NCBI RefSeq assembly: GCF_048544455.1
Contig: NC_133526.1
Coordinates: forward strand, 9,812,001 to 9,876,000
Direction of reading: 5' to 3'
Length of the DNA: 64,000 bases
Origin: Silene latifolia
Lineage: Eukaryota; Streptophyta; Magnoliopsida; Caryophyllales; Caryophyllaceae
The notes under the pieces were generated by a model. That model saw only the letters and a program-made list of their open reading frames with translations, was not told the DNA's origin and made no database searches. Shown here one piece after another: positions 1-11,024 of this stretch; position 1 is the first letter of the stretch; each line of letters begins with the position of its first letter. Position numbers and translations under genes: made by a program.

Positions 1-661
1 TAACGGGGTTATGGCTCGGTAGCAATTCTTCTAGCGTGCACGGTCATTGTGTCCCCGTCGCTCTCGGCCAATTGCCAAGGTAACGGGGTTATGGCTCGGT
101 AGCAATTCTTCTAGCGTACCGGTCATTGTGTCCCCGTCGCTCTCGGCCAATTGCCAAGGTAACGGGGTTATGGCTCGGTAGCAATTCTTCTAGCGTACCG
201 GTCATTGTGTCCCCGTCGCCCTCCAATTGCCAAGGTAACGGGGTTATGGCTCGGTAGCAATTCTTCTAGCGTACCGGTCATTGTGTCCCCGTCGCTCTCG
301 GCCAATTGCCAAGGTAACGGGGTTATGGCTAGGTAGCAATTCTTCTAGCGTACATCGGTCATTGTGTCCCCGTCGCTCTCGGCCAATGCCAAGGTAACGG
401 GGTTATGGCTCGGTAGCAATTCTTCTAGCGTCTTATCATTGTGTCCCCGTCGCTCTCGGCCAATTGCCAAGGTAACGGGGTTATGGCTCGGTAGCAATTC
501 TTCTAGCGTACGGTCATTGTGTCCCCGTCGCTCTCGGCCAATTGCCAAGGTAACGGGGTTATGGCTCGGTAGCAATTCTTCTAGCGTACCGGTCATTGTG
601 TCCCCGTCGCTCTCGGCCAATTGCCAAGGTAACGGGGTTATGGCTCGGTAGCAATTCTTCT
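1..661. repeat. ~80-bp tandem array, nine copies, 3' region of a Tat-type gypsy element
   Basis: Nine head-to-tail units start near 1, 81, 160, 236, 315, 395, 473, 551 and 630 (unit 76-80 bp), each beginning 'taacggggttatggctcggt'. The array stops abruptly at ~661, where integrase-side sequence of the flanking minus-strand gypsy element begins, so it lies downstream of pol, in the element's 3' untranslated region. Tat-lineage elements are known to carry variable tandem repeats there, and such repeats can seed satellites. Long open frames across the array exist only because the unit lacks stops; I do not regard them as genes. The array may continue beyond the left window edge. Confidence 0.9.
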
Positions 662-769
662 TTTTGGGTGGCGATTATGGAGGACAGGCACTTGGATGGA
701 AAACTTGGTTGTTTCTTCATTTAAGATCACGCGTTGGGGTGTCCACATTGGGTTTGGACACCTCCGCCG

Positions 770-2000
770 CTATACAAAGTACTTTCTTAAGTTGTCGGTG
801 TTCCAATGGCTCATCAAAGGCACACCCTCCATGTCCGTCGGCCGGTATGTACCCGGTCTCATTTCTTCAATCACCCGATAGGGACCCTCCCGATTGGCCG
901 TTAGTTTACCATGAATATTTCCTTTGTTGGTGGCGGCCGACTTTCTTAGACTAGATCTCCTACTTTTAAGTCCCTCTTGTGGACTCTTCGGTTTGTAGGC
1001 TCTTCTCATCCGGTTTTGGTATCTTGCCAAGTTGAGGCGTGCCGTATCTCGGCTTTCTTCGACTAGATCTAGGGAGGCTTTAAGGCCTTCCTCATTTTCG
1101 ACTGGATTAAAGGTAGCCGTTCGAATGTCGGCACCGCTTTCAATTGGTAGGATCGCTTCGGATCCGTAGACTAAATGGAAGGGAGTGTACCCGTTGCTTC
1201 TTTCTCGGTGGTCCGTAGGGACCACAGACGCCGGGTAACTCATCGGCCCATCTTCCTTTAAGGTCTTCCACCGTCTTCTTCAAACCGTGAGGATTGTCTT
1301 ATTGGTCGCCTCCGCTTTGTCCGTTGCTCTGTGGGTGGCGACGGAGGAATACGCATACTTGATGCCAAGCTCTTCTAACCGATTCATTATCGGTCACTCC
1401 AAAATTCTCGGCCGTGGTCAAATACCATGACTTGGGGCAATCCAAAACGGGTTATAACATTTTCCCAGTTACCTTTCGACGGCCGTGGGGTCTTTGCCGA
1501 TCGCTGCTACGGCTTCAACCCATTTGGTGAAGTAATCAACGGCGACGATCAGGAACTTCCTTCCTCCGGAGGCCGTTGGAAACGGCCCTAGCATATCCAT
1601 CCCCCACTGTGCGAAAGGGAGAGGGCTAAGCACCGGTTGTAGGTCTCGGGAAGGAGCATGTATCACCGGGCATGCATCGGCGGTTCGTGCACTTCTTGGT
1701 CTTTGTTCTGGAGTCTTGAAGCATGGTGGGCCAGAAGTAGCCGGCTCGGAGAGCTTTGTGGGCTAGTGTTCTTGCCCCCATGTGGTGTCCGCATATGCCC
1801 TCGTGAATCTCTCGTCAGATAGCTTAGCTCTGCGTCGGTCGGGCCGACACATTTCAAGAGTGGTCTTATTACGGACCTTCCGTACGCTTCCCCTTCGAAT
1901 ACCAAGTACCGCGGAGATCCTTTTGAGCTTAGCCGAGAGATTGCGGTTATCCCAGAACTCACTTGTGAGTTTGTATTTCATTATCGGAGTCATCCACGTC
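770..2000 (-). pseudogene. Integrase region of the Tat-type element
   Basis: Integrase core sequence is seen on the minus strand at 1469-1666 (FAQWGMDMLGPFPTA, VAVDYFTKWVEA) and its C-terminal part at 770-1243 (SNGYTPFHLVYGSEAILP). The N-terminal zinc-binding part probably lies at about 1660-1960. The region is broken. Confidence 0.8.
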
Positions 2001-2064
2001 GTCTCGGTTTCCACGTCCCCTACCATGCCGATGGTCTCGGTGATGCTCTTCGCATTCCCGATGT

Positions 2065-2592
2065 CTACAAGCACGGTTCGGGTGACGTTTTTGACGGTTG
2101 AGTGGCAAGCTTTGAGAGAGCGTCGGCTCGGTTGTTCTCGGACACAGGGACACATTGGATTTGGAAAGATTTCAATTTTGCTATGTCGGTTTTTACCCTT
2201 TCCAAGTATCTCACCATCGCGTCATCCCGAGCCTCAAACTCTCCTCTGATTTGGTTAGTAACCAAAAGTGAGTCTGTCTTCAACACAATGTGTTCTTGCT
2301 CCGTGGCTCGGCCATCTCGACTCCGGTTATCACCGCTTCGTATTCGGACTCGTTGTTCGACGCCGAGAAGGTAAATTTCAAAGCGTACTCAAACTCGTCT
2401 CCGTTTGGGCTGATGATAAGGATGCCGGCTCCCGAGCTGTTCGTCGTGGAGGAGCCGTCGGTGTAAACCTCCCATACACCTGGTTTGGCTCTTCTTGATA
2501 TGTGCATTCGGCCAGAAATCTGCAAGTGCTTGCCCCTTTATCGAAGGCCTTGGTTTGTCTTGAATGCCGAAGCCGAGAGTTCTACCGCCCAT
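2065..2592 (-). pseudogene. Second (archaeal-type) RNase H of the Tat-type element
   Basis: The minus strand shows VYTDGSSTTNSSGAGILI, then NNESEYEAVITGVEMA and later ENNRADALSKLA, the usual signature blocks of the extra RNase H acquired by the Tat lineage. It lies between the first RNase H and the integrase, the expected position. The region is broken. Confidence 0.8.
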
Positions 2593-2599
2593 TTGATAA

Positions 2600-3896
2600 G
2601 CCTACCGGATTGTTCGAATTTCTCCAAAGCTTTTTCCAAAGGCTGGTCGGTTAGGACCGTCACGGGATGAGCGTCGAAGTAGGGTTTTAACTTCCTTGCG
2701 GCAATGACGACGGCGAAAGCTGCTTTTTCAATTAGCGGGTAATTTCTCTCGGCGGGCAGCAGTGTATGGCTGACAAAGTAGATTGGGTGTTGCTGTTTGT
2801 CTTCTTCCCTGATGATCACGGCACTGACCGTGGCCGAGGTAACTGCTATGTAAAGGTATAGCGTCTCCCCCAGCATCGGCCTGGACAGAGTTGGGAGAGT
2901 CTGAAGATGAGCTTTTAGCTGCTTGAAAGCTGTGCTTTGTTCCTCCCCCCAGCTGAAGTCTTTATTCCCTTTCAACACTTTGAAGAATGGAGTACTTTTG
3001 TCGGCTGACCGAGAGATGAAACGGGCGAGAGCCGCCATTCTCCCGGTCAGCATCATAACCTCTTTTCGATTCCTTGGTTCCGGCAGATTTAGGATTGCTT
3101 GGACTTTAACTGGATTAGCATCAATGCCTCTGGCACTGACGAGTACACCGAGGAATTTACCTGCCCGGACACCGAAGTTGCACTTCATTGGGTTGAGCTT
3201 CATCTTGTATTTCCTTAGCGAACAAAACGTTTCCCGTAAATCGGCCAGGTGCTCGCTGTCGGACTTGCTTTTCACGATAGCGTCGTCGACGTAAGCCTCA
3301 ATGTTTCGCCCTTTTTGACTTTGGAATACTTTGTCCACCAGTCTGGTGTACGTTGCACCGGCGTTTTTCAAACCAAACGGCATCATTTTGTACATGTATG
3401 TGCCGTTCGCGGTGATGAATGCGCATTTAGGCATGTCCTCCTCATCCATGAATACCTGGTGATATCCTGAGAAGGCGTCTAGCAGGCTCAGCATGGTGTA
3501 GCCTGCCGTGGCGTCGATTAGGCTATCTATCCGAGGCAAAGGGTAACAATCCTTGGGGCATGCTTTATTAAGGTTGGTAAAATCTACGCACATTCTCCAT
3601 GCCCCCGATGATTTCTTCACCATTACGACGTTGGCTAACCACTCGGGATAAGTACAAGGCATAATAAAGCCTGCTGCTAGTAACTTATCTACCTCGGCCT
3701 TGATGGCGTCATCTTTCTCGGCTGAGGAGTTTCTCATCCTTTGCTTGACAGGGCGAGCGGTGGGGAGTACGTTTAGCTTGTGAATGATTACCTCCCGCTC
3801 ACGCCCGGCATCTCGGCCGCCGAGTAGGCGAAGACGTCTTTGTTTTCCTTCAGCAGATCTAGGAGAGCGGCTCGAACTTTGGCTCCAAGTCGACAC
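2600..3896 (-). pseudogene. Reverse transcriptase and first RNase H of the Tat-type element
   Basis: Conserved gypsy reverse transcriptase blocks are visible: WRMCVDFTNLNKACPKD, LLDAFSGYHQV, MPFGLKNAGATY and the catalytic YVDD in EAYVDDAIVKSK. These are followed by a gypsy-type RNase H stretch (PIYFVSHTLLPAERNYPLIE). The domain is well preserved, but the element as a whole is defective. Confidence 0.9.
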
Positions 3897-3902
3897 CGAT
3901 AG

Positions 3903-4310
3903 TCACGGTGCGGCCGGGTCAATCTCTACCTCCTCGGTCTCCGCTCCTCTACCATGCCGACGGTGGTATCCGTGTGTTTGCCATCCCGTCGTAAGGATGG
4001 GCTCTTCCCCTTTCTCGATTTCTTCGCCGCTTTGAAGGATTGCGGGTTGCACCCTCTGCGGATACTTGGATATTGACCACCTCATCGGTCTCGTTCTTCG
4101 AGACGAGCTTATGCGCTTCCCCGGTCCGAGACATACATCAATGTCGAGCCGGATGGACATCACCGCGTCTACCTCACTCAGGGTGTCTCGGCCTATGAGG
4201 ACGTTGTAGGCGGATGATCCGTCAATGACCACGAATTCCGACATAACGCTCTTGGCCGCACCTCGCTCTCCGAACGTTATTCGGCGGCTGATTGACCCCT
4301 GGGGTACCAT
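3903..4310 (-). pseudogene. Aspartic protease region of the Tat-type element
   Basis: The segment contains FVVIDGSSAYNVLIGRDTL, a pattern usual for the C-terminal half of plant gypsy proteases, between the gag knuckle and the reverse transcriptase. It is part of a defective element. Confidence 0.6.
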
Positions 4311-4499
4311 GCCGGCCCCGAGAAACCGTACAACGGGCTGGTGCGGGGGTCAAGTCCTCAACCTTCGACCGAGGCTAAGAAAGCATTCTCCGTACATAAT
4401 ATTTGTGTAAGCGCCCGTGTCAATTAGGCACCTCTTCACCAAGTGGTTGGCTATGTCCAGGTGGACCGTCGATGGATCGTCAGAGGAGCGACGACTCCT

Positions 4500-6205
4500 T
4501 CGTAGTCCTTCTTCCCGATTGTCATATCGGGGACGTTGGAAGCGGGGGTTGCTAAGTTGGGCACAAAGTTGATGGCTTGATATAGCTCATTCAGGTGCCG
4601 TTTGTACCCACGAGTGGACTCGCCGCCCTCGTTGCCCCCGATGACGACATTAATTACTCCTTTCTGTTCTAAGACGGGTTTTTTGTTTGATCCGGCATCT
4701 GCTCTTGGCCTCCGCAATATATTTGCCTAGGCTTCCCTTCCGGATCAGTTCCTCAATGGCATTTTTCAGATGTCGGCAATCGTTTGTTAAGTGGCCGGTG
4801 TAGCCGTGGTACTCGCAATATTGGCTTGTGTCACCGTCGCCCCTTGGCTTAGGGGCCTTTCCCACTTCCTCGGCCTTCGCTTTTGCTCGAGCGAAGACTT
4901 CGCGCGGATACAACCAGGGGGGGTGTAATCATCGTCTTCGCTTTCGGTAGTGAGGTGCCGAACTCCCCGCGCCCGCCGAGTTCATTTCCTCGGCGGACTT
5001 ATCGGACCGTGACCTATTGTCGCCGCGGCGTCTCTCATCCGGCTATCATCCCGGCGGCTTTTCCTCTCGAGGGCTCGGCGTCGCCGGGGCCTACCCGAGT
5101 CTTGTGGTAATCTTCTACTTTGATGGCCCGATCGGTCATCTTCCCGGCGGCGTCCGTGCCCAAACCCCGTGCTTGATGAGCTCGTCTTTTAAGTTTCCCT
5201 TCGGGAGGCCCTTCATCGGTCAAAAGCCGCAAGTTCGGGGTTGATTTCTCGAATCTGCTGGACCTTGCCGTCGAACCTCTTCATATAGCTTCGTAGAGAT
5301 TCGCCCTCCTCCTGCTTGATAGTCAGGAGGTCCGACGTTTCCACGACCGTCCTCTTGTTGCAAGAGTACTGGGCTAAGAAGGCGTCCTTTAGGTCGGCAA
5401 AACAAGATATCTCGAACCGTCGGGAAGCCCCTTGTACCGGTTTTGAGCCATCCCATGCAGAGTCGTTGGGAAGACTCGGCACTGCACCTCATCAGTTGCT
5501 CCCATACCGACATGTAAGACTCGAAAGCCTCGGCGTGGTCGGTCGGGTCGTTGTCTCCTTTATATGTGAACGCCGCAACTTCGCTTGGTTGGCACAAATG
5601 GTGTCTAGGACATAATCACCGAGGGGGTGTTTTACCACGTGTCGGATGACACGCGGCGACCGACTCCTCGCGTTCCTAGTCCGGCTTCTCTCCTCGTAGC
5701 GGGAAGGACTTCTTCTCCGGCTCGGGCTTCTTCTCCGGCTCTCCTGGGTCGGGCTTCGCTGGTTCCCCCGGGGTGTGCCTCGTCGGTGTTGCGGCGGCGA
5801 TGTCCTCTCCCGAGTACGAGAAGGACTTACGTTTACCACGACCACTTGGGGCTCCTCCGGCGTCTTGGTAGGGTCTGCTTCTCCCAGTGCTCCGTTCAAG
5901 TTTCTTGGAGTCACGCTCTGGGCCCTGGCCTCCTGGACGGCTTCCGCCGCTCGTGTCGGCGTGCCTATGTGAGCTGGTGTACTCCCAATTAGGTCCAGGA
6001 GTGTCTTCAGTTTTGCTACGTCAACCACCTGTCCCATGATGGTGACCTGGTTGGCGGACGGCGGTGTGTCCGGTATTATCGGCATTCCGAATTCCGGTTG
6101 GACTACTCCGCCGGTGGAGGGTTGTACTACTCCAGAATGATGAAATGTATCATCTTGGTAGAATGTGGCTTCGTCAGTTGCGACTACCTCTTGTTGTTTC
6201 GACAT
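4500..6205 (-). pseudogene. gag region of the Tat-type element
   Basis: The likely gag start is at 6205 (MSKQQEVVATDEATF). A long Arg/Ser/Pro-rich N-terminal part follows, then a retrotransposon-gag domain at roughly 5213-5482 (FEISCFADLKDAFLAQY) and a CCHC zinc knuckle at roughly 4790-4840 (CEYHGYTGHLTNDC). Gag forms the particle shell and the knuckle binds RNA. The region is broken in this copy. Confidence 0.8.
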
Positions 6206-6288
6206 CTTAGCTTTTTGGGTGGGTTTTTTGTGTTTTTGTTTTTGTTGTTTGGGAATGAATGTGACTAGCTTCTAGTGTCTCTTCCCCA

Positions 6289-6300
6289 CAGACGGCGCCA
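6289..6300 (-). other. Primer-binding site of the Tat-type element
   Basis: Minus-strand TGGCGCCGTCTG follows the LTR end after two bases. The first nine bases match the 3' end expected of plant tRNA-Asp; the rest is a weaker match, so the primer tRNA identity is tentative. Confidence 0.75.
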
Positions 6301-6302
6301 AT

Positions 6303-6859
6303 TGTTCCGGGTTTAATTCCAGAGCAGGTGTTTGTTACCACTCGTAGCTAGTAGAATGATGTCCTTGCTTGAATCCTCCTTGCGGTCTCCTGAAACGATG
6401 AACAAACTGAGGGCTCGGCTTTGGCCGAGCGTACTCACTCCGACGCTCAAGTCAGTAAACTTAGAGAGAAGTTGTTGTAACCTGGCTAAGAGTGTATTGT
6501 AGAGAGATAAGGAAGATATTACCAGATGAATAGTGGTTATTAGGTCAATTTGTGGATCTCCTCCTCAATGAAGATTGAGGAGTATTTATAGGCTTTCACC
6601 CTTTGTCACGTAGTGGCCAAGTGGCTATCAGTGAAAAGATCGTTATACCCTCGGCCGATGGACTGTGGCGGGCTCGCCGAGGGTCTTGGATATGAGTCGC
6701 AGATATGTGTCCCGGCTGGCTAGTTGTCCGGCCGAGACCCAGTGTGACAGCCGATGGGCTTCACCGGCTAGACTGTCTAAGTCGTTGACTTTCTTTGTGA
6801 ATACCCTTGACCTTGCTCAATGTGTTGACTTGGTCAGCGGTGCAGAATATGCCCCATCA
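6303..6859 (-). repeat. 5' LTR of the Tat-type gypsy element
   Basis: The 557-bp segment begins TGATGGGGCATATTC on the minus strand (6859 downward) and ends ...CCCGGAACA at 6303, giving TG...CA termini. It sits two bases from the primer-binding site. A TATA-like 'cctataaatactc' (minus strand, ~6580-6592) fits the element's promoter. Boundaries are inferred from termini and PBS position because the second LTR is outside the window. Confidence 0.8.
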
Positions 6860-7360
6860 CCTTCATTTTATTTCTTTTTGTCATTTCTCTCTAATTTTGC
6901 TCTAATTTCTAACTTACATTTTTAACAAACATAACAATTTCTAACTTACATTTTTAACCAATTTCTAATATTCTACTAAAATATTAACTTTAACAATATC
7001 AACAACAATAATACACACAACATCAACTATAACAACATAAACAATAACTACATCAACAACAACAATGGCTACTATCCTAGAGTCATGTGGTTAATTATTT
7101 AAATAATAATTAGTAATTTAAAAAGATAATTAGTAAGAAAAGATTACCTAATTAACTAAAACTGAAAATGGTGGTGGTTGATTGCGGTGGCAGCGGGAAT
7201 AGGTGGCGGCGCCGGCAAGAGGGTGGCGGCGGCGATTGGTCTTGACAAGTGACGGTGGTTGATGTGGTGAACAATGGTGGTGGTCGATGTTTTGGGGTAA
7301 ATAATTAGGGAAATTGATTTGGGGGAAATAAGAAAGGTAAAGGAGGACGCGACTTTGTTT
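6860..7360. other. AT-rich non-coding interval with CAA-rich and GGT-rich stretches
   Basis: I see no gene. Around 6990-7065 there is a run of 'aacaac'-like words, and around 7165-7290 a Gly-codon-like 'ggtggcggcg' rich patch. It probably belongs to the interior of the CACTA-type element whose end lies at 7900. Confidence 0.5.
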
Positions 7361-7900
7361 TATCAGAAAAAAAAAACTTGTGACGGACTAGCCGTCACAA
7401 ATTCCGTTGCAAACCCGCATTTTTTGAATTTTTGTGACGGAATATCCGTCACAAGTTTTAATTATTCCGTCACGTGCGTACTTTTTAGATTCCCTCTGCA
7501 AGAAGTGACGTGTGTCAGTTAAAGAAAATTTGTGACGGACTAGCCGTCACAAATATCCGTTGCAAACCCGCTTTTTTTGAATTTTTGTGACGGAATATCC
7601 GTCACAAGATTTGTGACGGACTAGCCGTCACAAATTCCGTTGCAAACCCGCTTTTTTTGATTTTTTGTGACGGAATATCCGTCACAAGTTCCTTTTTTTG
7701 TGACGGATCATCCGTCACAGACTTTGGCGCCCTTGTTTTTGTCAACCCGCCAAATTCTTGTGACGTTATGTGACGGCTAGTCCGTCACAAATACTAGTCC
7801 GTCACAAATCCGTCACAAGTCCGTTGCAAACCCGTATTTTGTGACGGGATTTTCATCCGTCCCTATTGTTCCGTCACTATGCCGTGTTATTCTTGTAGTG
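7361..7900 (-). mobile_element. CACTA-type DNA transposon terminus with subterminal repeats
   Basis: Read from 7900 on the minus strand, the sequence begins CACTACAAGAATAACACGG, the classic CACTA terminal inverted repeat. Inward lie many direct and inverted copies of 'tgtgacgg', including three ~77-bp units at about 7378-7455, 7530-7607 and 7608-7688 built from 'gacggactagccgtcacaaa' and 'gacggaatatccgtcacaag'. Such subterminal arrays are transposase-binding sites in this superfamily. No transposase sequence is visible here and the other end is not in the window, so this may be a non-autonomous copy, possibly itself interrupted by the gypsy element at 6859. Confidence 0.8.
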
Positions 7901-10900
7901 ACTCTTCAGGTTACTGTGACTAATCCTGTTATAGTAGAACCCACTGCTAGTCCTAATACTCCTGACCCTGAGATTGTTGCCACCCCTATTGAAAGACCTA
8001 ACCAATTTGTTGTTACCTGGGAGAAAAATGGGAAGTACCACATGGTATCTACCCCTGCTAGGAACATAATTAGGCTCAGTAGGCAAGAAGTGGTAGAGGC
8101 TGGACTAAGTTCTATGAAGTTTGGCTCTCATACATTTATGGATTCTATTAATAATGTGACCCCAAAAGAAGGCATTGAGATAAGTGGTAGTGTATTACTT
8201 CCTTCCTTGGAAGTAATGCATAACTCGGGGTTTCGGAACATTAGGGGCTAAACAATCGATCTAAGCAAAATACTATCAAATGGTTTCTTCATCATCACAA
8301 GATTGGTCTGTTTGGTCTCCTTGAGATAAAGGTCAAACCTTTGTCTCTAAATGCTGTAAGAAATAATCTGTGTAATACTTGGTGTGTGTCAACTAATACA
8401 CAGTTTCATAGAGGAGGTAGAATCTGGATTTTGTGGAATCCCTCTATGTTTCAAGTTCTTTTTCTGGAGTACAATGCACAATTCATTCATATGGAGGTTA
8501 TTGATTTGGGTACTGGAGATCAGTTTCATCTAACTATGGTGTATGCTTTTAATGATGTGAAAGAGAGGAAGTTACTATGGGATAAATTATGTGGATTCAA
8601 AAGGAATATCCATGGGTCTTGGGTGATTTGTGGGGACTTTAATACTGTCTTAGTACCTGCTGAAAGATTAGGTGGAAATTGTACTACTGAAGAAATGGAT
8701 GATTTTAAGAATTATATTGATGAATGTAAAGTATCTGATTGTCCAGCAAGTGGGTTCCTGTACACTTGGAATAATAAACAGGATATGGCTACTAGGGTGT
8801 ATAGTCGTCTGGATAGAGTGTTGGTCAATCAGGGGTGGATGATCTAGAAGCCTAATGTGTATGCTCATTTCTATTGTGAAGGAAATTTTGATCACTGCCC
8901 ATGTGTGGTTCAGAATATGAATGTGGATCCTAAGAAGAGAAGGCATTTTAAGTATTATAATATGTGGAGTAAATCTGTGGAGTTCCTGCCTTGTGTGAAG
9001 ATTGTTTGGGACAATGATAGGTATGGGACCAACATGCATGTTCAAGCTCACTAAAAAGCTAAAAGATCTTAAGATGCCTTTGAAGAATTTGAATAAGTTG
9101 GATTTTGATGATGTGGTGAACAATGCTACCAGGGCTAGAATGACTCTGGAATATATTCAGGGCAAGTTGAGGGGTGATCCACTCAATGCTGATCTTATCC
9201 AACAATAAATGGATGCTGCTAGTGCTCTCAGGTTCCTTGACCAGGCTGCTTATGAGTTCATGACACAAAAATCTAAAGCTGTGTGGTTAGAGCAAGGTGA
9301 TCATAATACTAAGTACTTTCATAGCCTGATTAAAAGTAGAAATGCTCAAAATAAAGTACTCAGAATTGAAGATGTCAAAGGACATCTGTGTGAAGATACT
9401 ACCCAGATTCAGAATGCCTTCTTGGATTTCTATAGGGATCTGTTGGGAACAGCTGTTAGTACCAGTGATGTCTCACTGGCTACTGTCCAAATGGGAAGGG
9501 TTTGCTCTTCGGAACATCATGGCCTTCTACTGCAACCTGTTACTAATGCTGAAATCAAGCATGCCATGTTCTCAATCCCTTCTCATAAAGCTGCAGGTCC
9601 TGATGGGTACTCAAGTGCGTTTTTTAAGGATGCTTGGAAAGTGGTGGGTGATCTTGTCTGTAAGTCTGTTCATGATTTCTTTCTTAATGGCAAGTTGCTT
9701 AAACAAATTAATCACACCCTCATCACTTTGATCCCTAAAATTGACCTCCCCCAGAATGTTACCCAGTTTAGACCTATCTCATGCTGCAATGTGATCTACA
9801 AGTGTATTTCTAAGCTGCTGTGTAATAGACTTGCCAAAGTTTTACCTTCTATCATTAGTGATAATCAGGGGGGATTTATTCAAGGAAGGAGTATAGTTGA
9901 GAATATTTTAGTTTGTCAGGACATTGTAAGATGTTACAACAGGAAAACTGCCTCCCCAAAATTTATGCTTAAGGTGGACCTAAAAAAAGCTTATGATTCT
10001 GTCAGTTGGCAGTTCCTAAAGCAGATGATGATTGCTCTGAACTTGCCTCTACAATTTATTAATATGATTATGGAATGTATGGAGACAACTTCCTATTCTC
10101 TGGTATTGAATGGTGAAGTCTTTGGGCACTTCAAGGGTGGTGGTAAAGGGTTAAGGCAGGGGGATCCCTTATCCCCTCTCCTTTTTACTATAGCTATGGA
10201 ATACCTGAGTAGAATTTTGCAGTATACAACCACTAGTATGCCTTTTAAGCATCATCCCCTTTGCAGCAAGATGAAGTTGTCCCATCTAATGTTTGCTGAT
10301 GACCTTCTTCTGTTCAGTAAGGGGGACATTGATTCTATTATGGTTCTTCTTAGATCTTTTGCTACTTTTTCTTGTGCATCTGGGCTGATGATGAATCCAA
10401 CTAAGACCATTGCATACTTTAATGGGGTTCAGGAATGGGTAAAACTTGATATCCTCCAGGTAGATGGGTTTACTGAAGGCCAGCTCCCTTTCAGATATTT
10501 GGGAGTTCCTATTACTTGTGGGAGGATGAAGAAATGTGATTGTAATATTCTAGTGGAGAAATTGATAGCAAGAATTAGGAGCTTTGGTTCAAGAAAACTT
10601 TCATATGCTGGACGATTGCTCCAGGTTAACTCTGTGCTGACAGCTTTATATAGCTATTGGGTTAATATCTTTGTGATCCCAAAAGGAGTTCTGAACAAAG
10701 TTAATGCTATCTGCAGAAACTACTTGTGGGATGGTAGTGCTGATTATATCAGAGTTCCTTTAGTCAGTTGGGAAAAGGTTTGTTCTCCTAAGCATGAAGG
10801 GGGTCTAGGTATCAGAGATAGCCTAGCCTGTAATTATGCTACGGTTGGAAAGTTGGTTTGGTGGATCTACTGTTACCCTAACAGGTTGTGGGTGAGATGG

Positions 10901-11024
10901 GTCAATCAAATCTATTTAAAGGGTAGTAACTGGACTGATTATACTCCCAGTAGTGACATTAGTTGGGGGTGGAAGAATGTCTGTAGAGTAAGGGATATGT
11001 TGGCATTTGGTTACTCTAATGGGC
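7901..11024 (+). mobile_element. L1-type LINE, 5' part (endonuclease and reverse transcriptase)
   Basis: The segment encodes a non-LTR retrotransposon ORF2. An upstream stretch ends NSGFRNIRG (to 8248); next comes an AP-type endonuclease (WVICGDFNTVL at ~8619-8651, SRLDRVLVNQGW near 8800-8838), then a reverse transcriptase in 9209-11024 with QGDPLSPLLF and the catalytic FADD at 10292-10303. This copy is dead. The reading frame changes near 8248, an in-frame stop lies at 8845-8847, a frame change follows between about 9000 and 9050, and another stop is at 9206-9208. The left end abuts the CACTA terminus at 7900, so the LINE 5' end is missing here. ORF2 continues after the inserted LTR element, at 18387. 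Confidence 0.9.

Larger units (their letters stand above)
1..6859 (-). mobile_element. Ty3/gypsy LTR retrotransposon, Tat lineage, partial (window edge), broken
   Basis: Read on the minus strand, the order is LTR (6859-6303), primer-binding site, gag with a zinc knuckle, protease, reverse transcriptase, RNase H, a second RNase H, integrase, then tandem repeats. The dual RNase H and the PBS beginning TGGCGCC point to the Tat branch. The coding regions are interrupted by several breaks, so this copy looks defective. The downstream LTR is outside the window, so LTR-based age cannot be estimated. The sequence just right of the LTR start is 'cttca' (6860-6864), the expected place for a target-site copy whose partner is not visible. 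Confidence 0.9.

Noticed and set aside
345-651. Overlapping ~90-residue open frames on both strands in the tandem array
   Set aside because: They are the same ~80-bp unit read repeatedly. Unit length changes shift the frame and no protein family is recognisable.
8668-9123. 151-residue minus-strand frame
   Set aside because: Antisense of the LINE endonuclease and linker; no independent support.
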